Source of the DNA: Streptomyces celluloflavus
GTDB taxonomy: Bacteria > Actinomycetota > Actinomycetes > Streptomycetales > Streptomycetaceae
Length of the DNA: 59,008 nt
Direction of reading: 5' to 3'
Assembly: GCA_000720995.1 (NCBI GenBank)
Contig: JOEL01000039.1
Coordinates: 1-59,008 of the forward strand
Under the pieces are notes generated by a model that was not told where the DNA came from, searched no databases, and saw nothing but the letters and a program-made list of their open reading frames with translations. Of this stretch, positions 8,337-16,916 are shown piece by piece (the first letter of the stretch is position 1; every line of letters starts with the position of its first letter). A program made the translations under genes and the position numbers.

Positions 8337-9299
8337 GTGACCAATCACGACGAGGCAGTGGCCGTCCGACCGTTGACGCTGGCTTGGGTGGGCCGGCACC
8401 TGGATGTCGGCGAACGGATCGTCAGAGTCCAGGCGTTGCAGGGCGGCATCACTGCCGAAATGCGGAGGCTGACCATCGGTACGCGGGATGGAGGTACCCG
8501 TGACCTGGTGCTGCGGAGTTTCGTCGACCCGTTCTCTGTGGAGCGCGCCGACGACTGGTTGAACAGGGAGGCCGGCGCCCTGACCCTGCTCGCGGGGACC
8601 GGTGTGCAGGCTCCTGGGCTGGTCGCGGTTGATCCGGCCGCCGCGCATTGCGAGTATCCGTCGCTTCTGATGACGCACCTGGCGGGACGAACGGTCCTCG
8701 ACGATGAGGGACTTGAGGCGCGCGTCCCACTGCTGGCCCGTCAGCTCGTGGCGATCCACGCGGTGCGACCCGCCGAGCGGCCCCCGGAGTATGTGGCGTT
8801 GACGACCGCGGACACCGTCGTGACTCCGAAGGGCGCCGACGCGGCGGCATGGGCCGCGGCGATCAACGTGATCCGCAACCCCGCGCCGCCCTATGAAGGG
8901 CGGTTCCTGCACCGGGACTTCCAACCCGGCAACGTGCTGTTCGACGTGCCGCCCCCAGGGTCGGCAGATGCCCGGATCGCCGGCGTCGTCGACTGGGCAG
9001 CGACCTCCTGGGGCCCGGCGGATCTCGATGTGGCGCACTGTTCCACCAATCTCGCGCTGCTGCACGGCCCGGCGTGGGGTCTGCGGTTCGCCGAGGCGTA
9101 TGAGGAGGCCGGCGGAGTGCTGGCCGCGGCCGCGAGCGAGCGACTGTACTGGCAGGTACGGGACGGGCTGGCGGCCTCGGAAGAAGTGCAGCAGGTGGCG
9201 CAGCTATGGCGGGGGGAAGGGAGGACAGAGCTGACGACGCGGGCCGTGGAGGAGCGGCTGGATGCCTATGTCACCACCCTGATGGACACGCTGGGCTGA
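8337..9299 (+). CDS. Aminoglycoside phosphotransferase (APH) family kinase-like protein
   Basis: A 320-residue member of the APH/choline kinase fold. The catalytic loop reads HRDFQPGN (Asp194) and the metal-binding DW pair lies near residue 219 (GVVDWA), both intact. Upstream, LQGGITAEMRRL resembles the nucleotide loop. The actual substrate is unknown; many such proteins act on small molecules other than aminoglycosides. The GTG at 8337 is the most likely start but lacks a strong ribosome binding site. No partner gene is adjacent. Confidence 0.85.
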   Translation: MTNHDEAVAVRPLTLAWVGRHLDVGERIVRVQALQGGITAEMRRLTIGTRDGGTRDLVLRSFVDPFSVERADDWLNREAGALTLLAGTGVQAPGLVAVDPAAAHCEYPSLLMTHLAGRTVLDDEGLEARVPLLARQLVAIHAVRPAERPPEYVALTTADTVVTPKGADAAAWAAAINVIRNPAPPYEGRFLHRDFQPGNVLFDVPPPGSADARIAGVVDWAATSWGPADLDVAHCSTNLALLHGPAWGLRFAEAYEEAGGVLAAAASERLYWQVRDGLAASEEVQQVAQLWRGEGRTELTTRAVEERLDAYVTTLMDTLG

Positions 9300-9329
9300 G
9301 CCAGCGCAGCCCGGGGCGCGGGCACGGTC

Positions 9330-9460
9330 GAGAGCGCCGGGCCATCGCTCGCTGCGGTAGTCGAGCCAGGCGAGGACAGCCTGGCGGGTGAGGGGTCCAA
9401 CTGGTCGCGGACGCCCAGGATGTTGTCGTGGGTGACTTCGCGCAGGTGGTCGAAGCGAGT
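9330..9460 (-). pseudogene. Tyrosine recombinase (integrase) remnant
   Basis: Two minus-strand frames hold linked pieces. FDHLREVTHDNILGVRDQLD resembles the linker before the catalytic domain of actinobacterial integrases. LTRQAVLAWLDYRSERWP resembles the block that precedes the TANPHLLI motif. A frameshift lies between them and the catalytic Arg-His-Arg-Tyr parts are missing. It is a short fossil of an integrase. Confidence 0.5.
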
Positions 9461-9500
9461 GGAACATTCCAGCAGCACGGGAAGCGCGTGGAACATTCCA
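9460..9500. repeat. Pair of identical 12-bp palindromes
   Basis: TGGAACATTCCA occurs at 9460-9471 and again at 9489-9500, 29 bp apart start to start. Each is a dyad of TGGAA and TTCCA around CA, and both are preceded by GCG-N-G. Twin dyads about three helical turns apart could be operators. They sit in the integrase remnant, so they could equally be a relic of that element. Positions 9501-9735 hold nothing else that I see. Confidence 0.5.
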
Positions 9501-9735
9501 ATTGCACGGCACCTGCCGTCGGCATCCCGAGCAGGTTCCGACGGCGTGGGCCTGGCCGTAGGTGTCACGGCCGCGGCAGGACAGGCCCGGCGGCCGGCCC
9601 CCGGCGGAACAGCCCGTGCAGGAGGCCGCCGGGTCGTTGGCGCTGGTCTTCCCCGTCGCTGTCCTCCTGCATCACGGCAGCGGCAGGGGCAGGGGCCGTA
9701 CGTACCGGAGCGTGGCCGCCGGCGATTGGGTGCGG

Positions 9736-10338
9736 TCAGGTCTTGTTGGTGAACAGGCGGTTGAGGTGCTGGTCGACGGCGGCCAGGGCATCTTGGGGCT
9801 CGATCACGCTCAGTTCGATGAGCGGGGTCAAGCCGGTGAGTGCCAGGAGCAGGTGGGTCTCCGTCGCCGGGTCGCGGTCGGGGCTGATGTGGCCATCGGT
9901 GATGGCCTGGCGGACGATCTGCTCGATGAGGTCGCGGCCGTGGGCCAACCCGTCGCGTGCGCGGGCATGGATGTTCGCGTTGTGCAGTGCCTCCAGGACG
10001 TAGGCGGCGCTCATCCGGCTCGTCGCGCGTGCGTCGGGACGTAGCGGGAGCATCTCCGTAAGCATCGCTCGGAGCATGTCACGGGGGTGTGGCGGGTTGC
10101 CGAGTTCTCTGACGCCATCGGCGACGCGTAGTGATGTCTGTTCGGACGCGAAGTCCATGGCGAAGACCAACAGCTCTTCCCGGGTGGCGAAGTAGTGCTG
10201 CACCGCGCCGTGGGAGATGCCCGCTTCCTGGGCAACCTCGCGGACGCTCGCGTGCGCGATGCCGCGTTGTTCCACTACGCGCCAGAGTGCTCGGGCGATC
10301 GTCTCGCGGCGTTCGCGATGATCCACTTGCTTGGGCAT
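9736..10338 (-). CDS. TetR-family transcriptional regulator
   Basis: A 200-residue regulator. The N-terminal helix-turn-helix spans about residues 10-55 (SVREVAQEAGISHGAVQHYF), followed by an all-helical ligand domain. The start at 10338 has AGGAGG nine bases upstream; the reading frame is open far beyond but that part is the shadow of the esterase gene. It is divergent from the carboxylesterase gene, with 84 bp between starts, so it probably represses that gene and itself. The C-terminal domain suggests a lipophilic ligand, but that is only inference. Confidence 0.92.
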   Translation of the reverse strand: MPKQVDHRERRETIARALWRVVEQRGIAHASVREVAQEAGISHGAVQHYFATREELLVFAMDFASEQTSLRVADGVRELGNPPHPRDMLRAMLTEMLPLRPDARATSRMSAAYVLEALHNANIHARARDGLAHGRDLIEQIVRQAITDGHISPDRDPATETHLLLALTGLTPLIELSVIEPQDALAAVDQHLNRLFTNKT

Positions 10339-10362
10339 CGTCGGCCTCCTATTTCCATACGG

Positions 10363-10390
10363 TTGACATATTACAGCTGACCGGTAAAAG
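10363..10390 (+). promoter_or_regulatory. Probable promoter of the carboxylesterase gene
   Basis: TTGACA (10363-10368) and TAAAAG (10385-10390) are 16 bp apart and match a housekeeping -35/-10 pair. The spacer contains the palindrome CAGCTG and partial dyad symmetry that could be the TetR site. Confidence 0.45.
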
Positions 10391-10422
10391 CTGGGAGTCC
10401 GTTCGCGGAGGAGGGGTCTGAC

Positions 10423-11910
10423 ATGCCCGAACAACCAAGAGCACGGACTGCGGAGGGCCTCGTCGAAGGGTTCTGGCGGGGAGAGCATGCGGTGTTCCGC
10501 GGCATCTCCTATGCCCAACCGCCGGTCGGGCCGCTGCGGTTCCAGGCGCCTGCCCCGGTCAAGGGGTGGGGCGGGACGAGGCAGGCGACCGAGTTCGGCC
10601 CCGTGGTTCCGCAGGCGGGACCGACGGCCGAGAAGTCGGTGGGGAACGACTGGCTCACGCTCAACGTCAGCACCCCGGCCCTGGGGACGGCCGGGCTGCC
10701 CGTACTGGTGTGGATTCACGGTGGTGCCTACATCGCGGGGGCCGCCAGCGATCCGATGTACGACCCTGCGGCCCTGACCAGCGCGGGCCTGGTCGTGGTG
10801 AGCATCAACTACCGGGTGGCGGCCGAGGGTTTCGCTCTTGTCGGGGGCGCCCCGGCCAATCGCGGGTTTCTCGACCAGATCGCGGCCTTGGAATGGGTAC
10901 AGCGCAACATCGCCGCCTTCGGCGGGGACCCTGACCGGGTCACGGTGGCGGGGCAGTCCGCCGGGGCGGGGTCGATCGCGGCCCTGCTGACGATGGAGCG
11001 GGCGCACGGGTTGTTCCGCAGGGCCATCGTGCACTCGGTGCCGGGAACGCTGTGCACCCGTGCGCTGGCGGAAGAAGTCGCCGCCGCGCTCGCGGCCCGG
11101 GTCGGTGCGGCACCTGACGCTGAAGCGCTGTCCGGCATCGACCCCTTGCGCCTGGCCGGCGAGCTCACCGCCCTTGGTGCCGACCTTCCCGGCCGCCACA
11201 AGAGTTGGGGGCGGCTCTCGCAGACCGGTGTCGCCGTGTGCCCGGTCCTCGACGGCGTGGTGTTCACCGAAACGCCCTGGAGGGCACTGGCCGGCGGCCG
11301 TACGGATGGGATCGAACTCCTCGTCGGCCACACCCGCGATGAATTCCGGCTGTTCAGCGTCATGATGGGGCGGCTGGGCACCTTCACCGAGGACGAGGCC
11401 CAAACGGCCCTGGATCTGTTCGCCCCGGCACCGGACGGCGCCGACGCCTACCGCGCCGCCTACCCGCAGGCCACCCCCGAAGAACTGCTTGAACTGGTCT
11501 ACTCCGATGCCCTGTTCCGGATGCCCTCACTGCAGCTGGCCCAGGCGAACCGAGCGGCTGGCGGCACGTCGTTTCTCTTCGAGCTGCAACTGGCGGCTAC
11601 GGCGTCCGGCGGAGTCCTGGGCGCCTGCCACAGCCTCGACGTTCCCCTGGCGTTCGGCACGTTGGACAGCCCCGCCGGCCGGCACCTCTTCGGCGACCGG
11701 CCAACGCCGGAGGTCTCGGCGGTATCCCGGGAACTGCAGCGGGGATGGGTCCGCTTCGCCACGGCCGGCGACCCCGGGTGGCCCGCCCACGGGCCCGAGC
11801 GACAGCTGACTCGCGTCCTGGATATCGAGTCGAAGACCTTGCCCTATCCAGAAGAGACATCTCGCCGGATCTGGGAGCGATACGACCCGGCCCCCTTCGA
11901 CCTCATGTAG
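10423..11910 (+). CDS. Type B carboxylesterase/lipase
   Basis: A 495-residue alpha/beta hydrolase of the carboxylesterase type B family. The oxyanion motif HGGAY lies near residue 99, and the nucleophile elbow GQSAGAG contains Ser179. The acid is probably Glu in HTRDEF and the base His in ACHSLDVP. The N-terminus EGLVEGFWRGEHAVFRGISYAQPP is typical. No signal peptide is seen, so it is probably intracellular and hydrolyses esters. It starts at ATG 10423 with GGAGGAGG upstream and is divergent from a TetR gene. It ends 120 bp before a convergent aldehyde dehydrogenase gene. Confidence 0.94.
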   Translation: MPEQPRARTAEGLVEGFWRGEHAVFRGISYAQPPVGPLRFQAPAPVKGWGGTRQATEFGPVVPQAGPTAEKSVGNDWLTLNVSTPALGTAGLPVLVWIHGGAYIAGAASDPMYDPAALTSAGLVVVSINYRVAAEGFALVGGAPANRGFLDQIAALEWVQRNIAAFGGDPDRVTVAGQSAGAGSIAALLTMERAHGLFRRAIVHSVPGTLCTRALAEEVAAALAARVGAAPDAEALSGIDPLRLAGELTALGADLPGRHKSWGRLSQTGVAVCPVLDGVVFTETPWRALAGGRTDGIELLVGHTRDEFRLFSVMMGRLGTFTEDEAQTALDLFAPAPDGADAYRAAYPQATPEELLELVYSDALFRMPSLQLAQANRAAGGTSFLFELQLAATASGGVLGACHSLDVPLAFGTLDSPAGRHLFGDRPTPEVSAVSRELQRGWVRFATAGDPGWPAHGPERQLTRVLDIESKTLPYPEETSRRIWERYDPAPFDLM

Positions 11911-12029
11911 AGGAGGGGCCGGTCAGCCTGGGGCTTCCCGACCGGCGGGGCGTAGAGCTGCCCATCATGGCCCCGGTGTCCTGGCTCAGGCATCCGACCC
12001 CGCCCAGGGGCGCCCCGGCGCCAGGGTGA

Positions 12030-13469
12030 TCACATGCCGATGGACTGGTACTCGGTATAGGCGCTCAGGCCCGCCGCGCCGTACTCGCGGCCGATGCCGC
12101 TGGCCTTGAAGCCGCCGAACGGGGTGCGCATATCGCGGGATGCGCCGTTGACGGAGAAGGTGCCGGTGCGGATGCGGCGCGCCACCTCAAGGCCGTGCTC
12201 CGGGTCGGCGGTCCATACGCCGCCGGCCAGCCCGTAGGGGGAGTCGTTGGCGATGGCGACGGCCTCGTCCTCGGTGTCGAACGGGATGACCGCCAGGACC
12301 GGGCCGAAGATCTCCTCCTGGGCGATCTTCATGGAGTTGGTGACGTCGGCGAACAGGGTCGGACGCACGTAGAAGCCCTTCTCCAGGCCCGGGGTGTCCG
12401 GCGCGTCGGGGCCGCCGAGGACCAGGCGGGCGCCTTCGGCGATGCCGGCCTCGATATAGGAGCGGACGCGCTGCTGCTGCGCCTGCTTGACCATGGGGCC
12501 GATCCAGGTGGCCGGGTCCAGAGGGTCGCCCACGGTGACGTCCCGCATCATGGCGGCGATGGCGTCGACGACCTCGTCGTAGCGGCTGCGCGGGGCCAGG
12601 ATGCGAGTCTGGGCGATGCACGCCTCTCCGTTGTTGCCCAGCGACAGGCCCTTCAGGGCCGTCGCGGCCCGGGCCACGTCTGCGTCCGGCAGGACGATGG
12701 CGGCGGACTTGCCGCCGAGCTCCAGGCTGACGCGCTTGAACTGCCCGCCGGCGACCGCGGCGATGCGGCGCCCGGCCGCGGTCGAGCCGGTGAAGGCGAT
12801 CTTGTCGACGCCGGGATGGGCGATCAGGTACTCGCTGACCTCCCGGTCGGCGGGCAGCACGCTCACCACGCCCTCGGGGAACCCCGCCTCGGCCAGGAGC
12901 TCGGCGAGCCGCAGGCCGTCCACGGCCGTCTCGGGCGACGGCTTGAGGATGACCGTGCAGCCCGCCAGCAGCGCGGGGACCATCTTGACCAGAGCGGACT
13001 GGTGCGGTGCGTTCCACGGGATCACCGCGGCGACGACCCCTACGGGAGCCCGGCGCACCACGGTGCGGCGGCCGCCCTCACCGGGCAGCTCGGTCTCCCA
13101 GTCGAAGCCGGCCGCGATGTCGATGAAGTCGTTGTTGAAGTCCTTCAGGTTGCGTTGCAGCATGCCGGTGAACCAGATCGCCGAGCCGTTCTCCGAGGTG
13201 ATGAGCGAGGCCAGTTCGTCGGCGCGCGCGGAGTGCAGTTCGTTGAAGCGTGCGACCACCCGCCGGCGCTCCTCGGGCGCCATCCGCGGCCAAGGGCCGT
13301 GATCGAAGGCCGCGCGGGCCGCGGCCACGGCGCGGTCGACATCGGCGACGGACGCCTCCGGCACGACGCCCACCAAGGACTGGTCGTGCGGGGAGCGGAC
13401 GGACAGGACATCGGAGGTGGCAGGGGCGGTCCAGACCCCACCCACCAGCAGCTTGTCGAACGTGATCAT
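12030..13469 (-). CDS. NAD(P)-dependent aldehyde dehydrogenase
   Basis: A 479-residue member of the ALDH superfamily. The oxyanion Asn is in PWNAP (residue 153), the general base is Glu250 in LELGGKS, and the nucleophile is Cys284 in GEACIAQ. FTGST (227-231) is the cofactor-binding turn. All catalytic residues are present, so it should oxidise an aldehyde to an acid. The start at 13469 has GGGAGGG just upstream. It is divergent from a TetR gene, and the shared intergenic region has two matching palindromes, so this regulator very likely controls it. Its natural aldehyde is unknown. Confidence 0.95.
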   Translation of the reverse strand: MITFDKLLVGGVWTAPATSDVLSVRSPHDQSLVGVVPEASVADVDRAVAAARAAFDHGPWPRMAPEERRRVVARFNELHSARADELASLITSENGSAIWFTGMLQRNLKDFNNDFIDIAAGFDWETELPGEGGRRTVVRRAPVGVVAAVIPWNAPHQSALVKMVPALLAGCTVILKPSPETAVDGLRLAELLAEAGFPEGVVSVLPADREVSEYLIAHPGVDKIAFTGSTAAGRRIAAVAGGQFKRVSLELGGKSAAIVLPDADVARAATALKGLSLGNNGEACIAQTRILAPRSRYDEVVDAIAAMMRDVTVGDPLDPATWIGPMVKQAQQQRVRSYIEAGIAEGARLVLGGPDAPDTPGLEKGFYVRPTLFADVTNSMKIAQEEIFGPVLAVIPFDTEDEAVAIANDSPYGLAGGVWTADPEHGLEVARRIRTGTFSVNGASRDMRTPFGGFKASGIGREYGAAGLSAYTEYQSIGM

Positions 13470-13502
13470 GATGCCCTCCCGATTCGGCACGGCCGAGTTA
13501 GC

Positions 13503-13548
13503 GGAACCTTGTTCTCTTACGCCTCTCACCGTAACAGAACTGCGTTCT
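13503..13548. promoter_or_regulatory. Two tandem TetR-type operators
   Basis: GAAC-N3-GTTC occurs at 13504-13514 and at 13537-13547, 33 bp apart. Both copies continue with the same TCTTA. They lie between the divergent aldehyde dehydrogenase and TetR genes. Spacing of about three helical turns would put two dimers on the same face of the DNA. Confidence 0.7.
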
Positions 13549-13625
13549 CTTATGTCGGGGGTGGTCAGTATCCTGGCCGCAGCGACACAGCGAGCGGCGC
13601 AATCGGGGCGAGCGGGAAGAAGGCC

Positions 13626-14309
13626 ATGAGCGAGACCACGCAGGGGTTCATCCGCGCACGCAGTCCCGAGAACCGGGAGCTGCGCCGGCAGTCGATCCTG
13701 GACGCGGCCGAGCAACTGCTGGACAAGGCGCAGGTCGCCGACATCACCCTTCGTGACATCGGGCGGCAGGCAGGGATCGCCACCTCGAACGTGCTGCGCT
13801 ACTTCGAGAACCGCGAGGCGGTCTTCCTGGAACTCCTCAACCGGGAGTACGGCGCCTGGCTGGACGCGCTCCCGGCGGAACTGGCACCCGCCGACGACGG
13901 CACGGGGCCGACAACGCCGGTGCGCGGTTTCGCCGACGCCTACGCCGCCTCACTCGCCGCCCGGCCGGTGCTGTGCGAGCTCGCGAGCGTGCTGGCCAGC
14001 GTGCTGGAACGCACGGTCTCGGTGGAGACGGTGCGCGCCTTCAAACGCCAGGCACTGGCCAGCAACGACCGGCTCGCCGACATCATCCACGCCCGCATGC
14101 CCGAGCTGGACCGGGCGGCCGCGAAGGAACTGGCCTCGGCGACCATCGTGCTCATCGCGGGGCTGTGGCCGCTCGCCCACCCCGGACCCACCGTCGTCGC
14201 GGCCGTGGAGGACCCCGAGCTCCTCGCCGCCCACGTCGACTTCCCCGCCCGCTACAGCCGCATGATCGAGCTGCTCACCGCCTCACTGCGGGGCCCTGCC
14301 GCCCGCTGA
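13626..14309 (+). CDS. TetR-family transcriptional regulator
   Basis: A 227-residue TetR protein. The helix-turn-helix is at about residues 20-65 (ITLRDIGRQAGIATSNVLRYF) and a C-terminal domain of the kind found in several actinobacterial TetR proteins follows (FADAYAASLAARPVLCEL). The ATG at 13626 was chosen at the point where similarity to the family begins; a purine-rich AAGAAGG precedes it. It is divergent from the aldehyde dehydrogenase gene and probably binds the paired GAAC-N3-GTTC sites between them. The region 14310-14531 is empty. Confidence 0.92.
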   Translation: MSETTQGFIRARSPENRELRRQSILDAAEQLLDKAQVADITLRDIGRQAGIATSNVLRYFENREAVFLELLNREYGAWLDALPAELAPADDGTGPTTPVRGFADAYAASLAARPVLCELASVLASVLERTVSVETVRAFKRQALASNDRLADIIHARMPELDRAAAKELASATIVLIAGLWPLAHPGPTVVAAVEDPELLAAHVDFPARYSRMIELLTASLRGPAAR

Positions 14310-14531
14310 AGCGTGGCCGGCGACACCCGGTCCCCGACAACACCCCTATGGCTCGCCCCCCGTCAGCCGACCACCCTCGTCATTCCGGCAGCTCATTCGG
14401 CACCTCATCCGGGCGGCGAAGGGCAAACGCGCACGGCGAGTAGCGGCGGTTGAGTCCGGATCGGCATTGCCGTGCGTGCCGGGATGCCGGACCCTGCGTC
14501 CAGGAAGCCGTGGTGGTCTCAGGAGGCGCGG

Positions 14532-14729
14532 ATGAGGTTGCTGGACAAGCAGATCAAGGGCGCGCCGGTGAAGCTCTGGGCCGTGCTCGTCGCTCTCGTG
14601 CTGTTCGTGCTGATTCTCGTGGCCGGCCCGGCGCTCATCGTGATGACCGGCCTCGGCGACCACTGCTTCAGCAACTGCCAAGCACCGTCGGAGCATTCGG
14701 CAGACGGCGGGGGAGGGGGAGGCGGCTGA
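14532..14729 (+). CDS. Small single-span membrane protein
   Basis: A 65-residue protein starting MRLLDKQIKGAP, with one hydrophobic helix at about residues 14-38, then a short outside part with two cysteines (DHCFSNCQAP) and a terminal glycine run. AGGAGG lies a few bases before the ATG. I do not recognise a family. The two cysteines could pair outside the membrane. Confidence 0.6.
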   Translation: MRLLDKQIKGAPVKLWAVLVALVLFVLILVAGPALIVMTGLGDHCFSNCQAPSEHSADGGGGGGG

Positions 14730-14857
14730 ACCGCATGCCGTTCACCATGCCCACCGGGCTGCACCGTCGCGCCCGCAGCCCCTATGCGGTGGGTCTGCGG
14801 CAGCAGGCCAGGGTGCGGGCGGGGCGAGAGCCTGGCCCTCGCGCCGGAGACGCCGCT

Positions 14858-14897
14858 CGGTCCGCCCGTGGCGCGGAGGGGCGCCACGGGCGGACCG
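14858..14897. terminator. Strong bidirectional hairpin terminator
   Basis: A perfect 17-bp stem (14858-14874 pairing with 14881-14897) closes a six-base GGAGGG loop. It sits just past the end of the hydrolase operon (last stop at 14941 on the minus strand) and after the small membrane protein on the plus strand. There is no U-tract, which is normal for Streptomyces terminators. Confidence 0.8.
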
Positions 14898-14940
14898 GCT
14901 GCTGCTGCGATGTGTTCCGAGGCTTCACACGCGGTGTGGC

Positions 14941-15696
14941 CTACGGAATGACGCGGTTCCTCAGGTTGTGAGGGTAGGGGCCTTCGCCGTGGATCCGGAG
15001 TTCCGTGGCCACGTCGAAGCTGTAGTAGGGGTGCGAGGAGAAGTAGCTGTCCAGGTTGGTGCCGCCGAAGCAGATGAGATCCGATCCGCCCGCGGAGTTG
15101 GGCCCGTTGCACAGGCTCAGCGTCGGGTACCGGAACCCGTCGAGCGGGCGGAAGCCGGCGCCACCGGGGCCGGGAACGGGCAGATGTCCGACGAGCCCGC
15201 CGGGGTCGCCCGGCCAGTTCGACTCGCCGGGCTGCCGCCGGCCGTCGGCGAACAGGATTCCCTGGATGTTCCGGCCGGGCGGTTCGGTTTCCAGGACGGT
15301 GCCCGCGACGAGGGCGCCGAGGCTGAACCCGACGATGTACACCTTGGTGTTGAGGTCGCACCCGTAGGTGACGTAGAGGTTGTAGAGCGCCGTCCTGAGG
15401 TTGGCGACACCGGCGTCGACATCGGTGTACAGGTTGATGTCGTTGACGCTGTTGGGGTAGGGGATGCGCACCGGGTTGGCTCCCTCGGGAGCGAACGCCG
15501 GGTCCAGGAGCTTCTGGGCCCCGCCGTCCTGCCAGCCCGGGACCACGAACATGACCGGCCCGCAGGGCTGGGCAGGCCGTGCGGGAGCGGCCTGGACCGT
15601 ACCCGCCGATCCGATGAGGGCGCTGGCGACGCCGGCGATCGACAGGACGATGGCCAGGAACCACCTCCGTCGCGGTGGTACGAAGCTTCTCGTCAC
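14941..15696 (-). CDS. Secreted cutinase/PE-PPE-like alpha/beta hydrolase
   Basis: A 251-residue protein with an arginine-rich start, a hydrophobic core and a cleavage site near VQAAPA (about residue 37), so a secreted protein. The mature part has VPGWQDGG near residue 53 and the nucleophile elbow GFSLGA with Ser125, in the arrangement of the cutinase or mycobacterial PE-PPE hydrolase families. It should act on esters of hydrophobic compounds. It is the last gene of a four-gene operon on the minus strand, 39 bp after the upstream protease gene. Confidence 0.8.
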   Translation of the reverse strand: MTRSFVPPRRRWFLAIVLSIAGVASALIGSAGTVQAAPARPAQPCGPVMFVVPGWQDGGAQKLLDPAFAPEGANPVRIPYPNSVNDINLYTDVDAGVANLRTALYNLYVTYGCDLNTKVYIVGFSLGALVAGTVLETEPPGRNIQGILFADGRRQPGESNWPGDPGGLVGHLPVPGPGGAGFRPLDGFRYPTLSLCNGPNSAGGSDLICFGGTNLDSYFSSHPYYSFDVATELRIHGEGPYPHNLRNRVIP

Positions 15697-15735
15697 GCTT
15701 TCTCCTTTCGCTGGTGGTATCCGGTGCCGACCGGG

Positions 15736-16851
15736 CTACGTCAGGGACGCCGACTGGGCAGCGTTGTAGACGGCCTGCTCCCCGTCACCGAAGTGGGTGG
15801 AGCTCATGTTGGGACCCTCCTGCCAGCCGAGGACGCCGATGATCTGGCCGGGGTCGTCGTAGCGGGAGAAGGCTCCGACCTGGACACCCGCGCCGGTGGC
15901 GGGGTCGAAGTCCTGCAGCACGGCGCCGCCGCTGCATCCGGGCGACAGGGCCCCGGGCATGACGTCGCTGTAGTAGACCGGGTCGGCCCGGGTGGTGCCC
16001 TGGGCGACCATGAGGCTCCGGCCGTCGAAGGTCCGCTGGAGCTCCGGGGAGACATGGCCGGGGCGGTAGTAGTTGCGTTCGTTGATGGTCGGGTAGCCGA
16101 AGATGTGGTCGGTCTGGTTCTGCGGCTGGTTGAAGCCGATCCGCTGGGCGCCGGTGACCTCGCCGATCGGCCGCGGGTCGTCGGGGCTGGCCACCAGGAC
16201 CGCGGCCATATCGTGCCCCAGCAGCCAGTCGGCGCTCTGGCTCCAGGTATTGGTGAACCACTCGCGGGTCACTCCCCAGACCCCGTACGGGGCGATGTCC
16301 TTGCCGGGGAGCGCCGTGCTGGTGGTGTGGCGGGGCAGGCTCGCGCCGTTGAATCCCGGTACGAAGGCCATGTTGGTGACCACGATGTTCCCGAAGCCCA
16401 CATCGACCGGGGTGTGGACGCGCAGACAGTGGGCGGCGGTCACCACGACGCTCTGATTGGCACTGGTCACCACGTTGCCGGAGCATGCTGATTCCGTGAC
16501 GGCACCGTTGTCGAGGTTCTTGTACTCCATGAAGAACTTGCCCGCGGTGCGCGAGACCAGACCCGCCTCCCGCGGCCACGGCTTGCCGAGGTCGTCCCAG
16601 CCCCCCGGGGGCGGAGTGGCGTCCTGGTCCTCGTGGTTGAGGCCGACGGAGGCCATCTTCGCGAGGGTCCAGTGCGCCACTTCGGCCTTGAGCTTCTGCT
16701 GGTGGTCGGCGCCGGCCGGCACCAGCGGAAGGAGTTCGAACGCGGGGGTGGCGGCCCGTGCCGGGGTCGCCGCGGTGAGCAGTGCGGCAACCAGGGCGAG
16801 CACGCTGAGCAGAGTCGTTCTCGTGCGTGGTGACAGCATCCCGATGGACAA
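15736..16851 (-). CDS. Secreted trypsin-like serine protease
   Basis: A 371-residue chymotrypsin-fold (S1-type) protease with a signal peptide ending near ARAATP (about residue 33). The catalytic triad is visible as His141 in TAAHCL, Asp214 in GHDMAAV and Ser307 in GCSGGA. The TTG at 16851 is taken as start because AAGGGG lies seven bases before it; the ATG at 16839 is an alternative with no ribosome binding site of its own. A propeptide-like segment of about 80 residues precedes the protease domain. It is third in the secreted hydrolase operon, 65 bp after the previous gene. Confidence 0.88.
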   Translation of the reverse strand: MSIGMLSPRTRTTLLSVLALVAALLTAATPARAATPAFELLPLVPAGADHQQKLKAEVAHWTLAKMASVGLNHEDQDATPPPGGWDDLGKPWPREAGLVSRTAGKFFMEYKNLDNGAVTESACSGNVVTSANQSVVVTAAHCLRVHTPVDVGFGNIVVTNMAFVPGFNGASLPRHTTSTALPGKDIAPYGVWGVTREWFTNTWSQSADWLLGHDMAAVLVASPDDPRPIGEVTGAQRIGFNQPQNQTDHIFGYPTINERNYYRPGHVSPELQRTFDGRSLMVAQGTTRADPVYYSDVMPGALSPGCSGGAVLQDFDPATGAGVQVGAFSRYDDPGQIIGVLGWQEGPNMSSTHFGDGEQAVYNAAQSASLT

Positions 16852-16916
16852 GGCAATTCCCCTTGGCAGTAGGGAGAGTTGGCGGCGATGGCTTCGGTTG
16901 ATTCCCGCCGGGGACA

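Noticed and set aside
10339-11403. N-terminal extension of the TetR gene at 9736
   Set aside because: The extension is antisense to the esterase gene and the ATG at 10338 has a strong ribosome binding site at the family start.
12005-12025. Hairpin between the convergent esterase and aldehyde dehydrogenase genes
   Set aside because: GGCGCC-CC-GGCGCC has a loop too short for a normal stem and no extension, so I do not call it a terminator.
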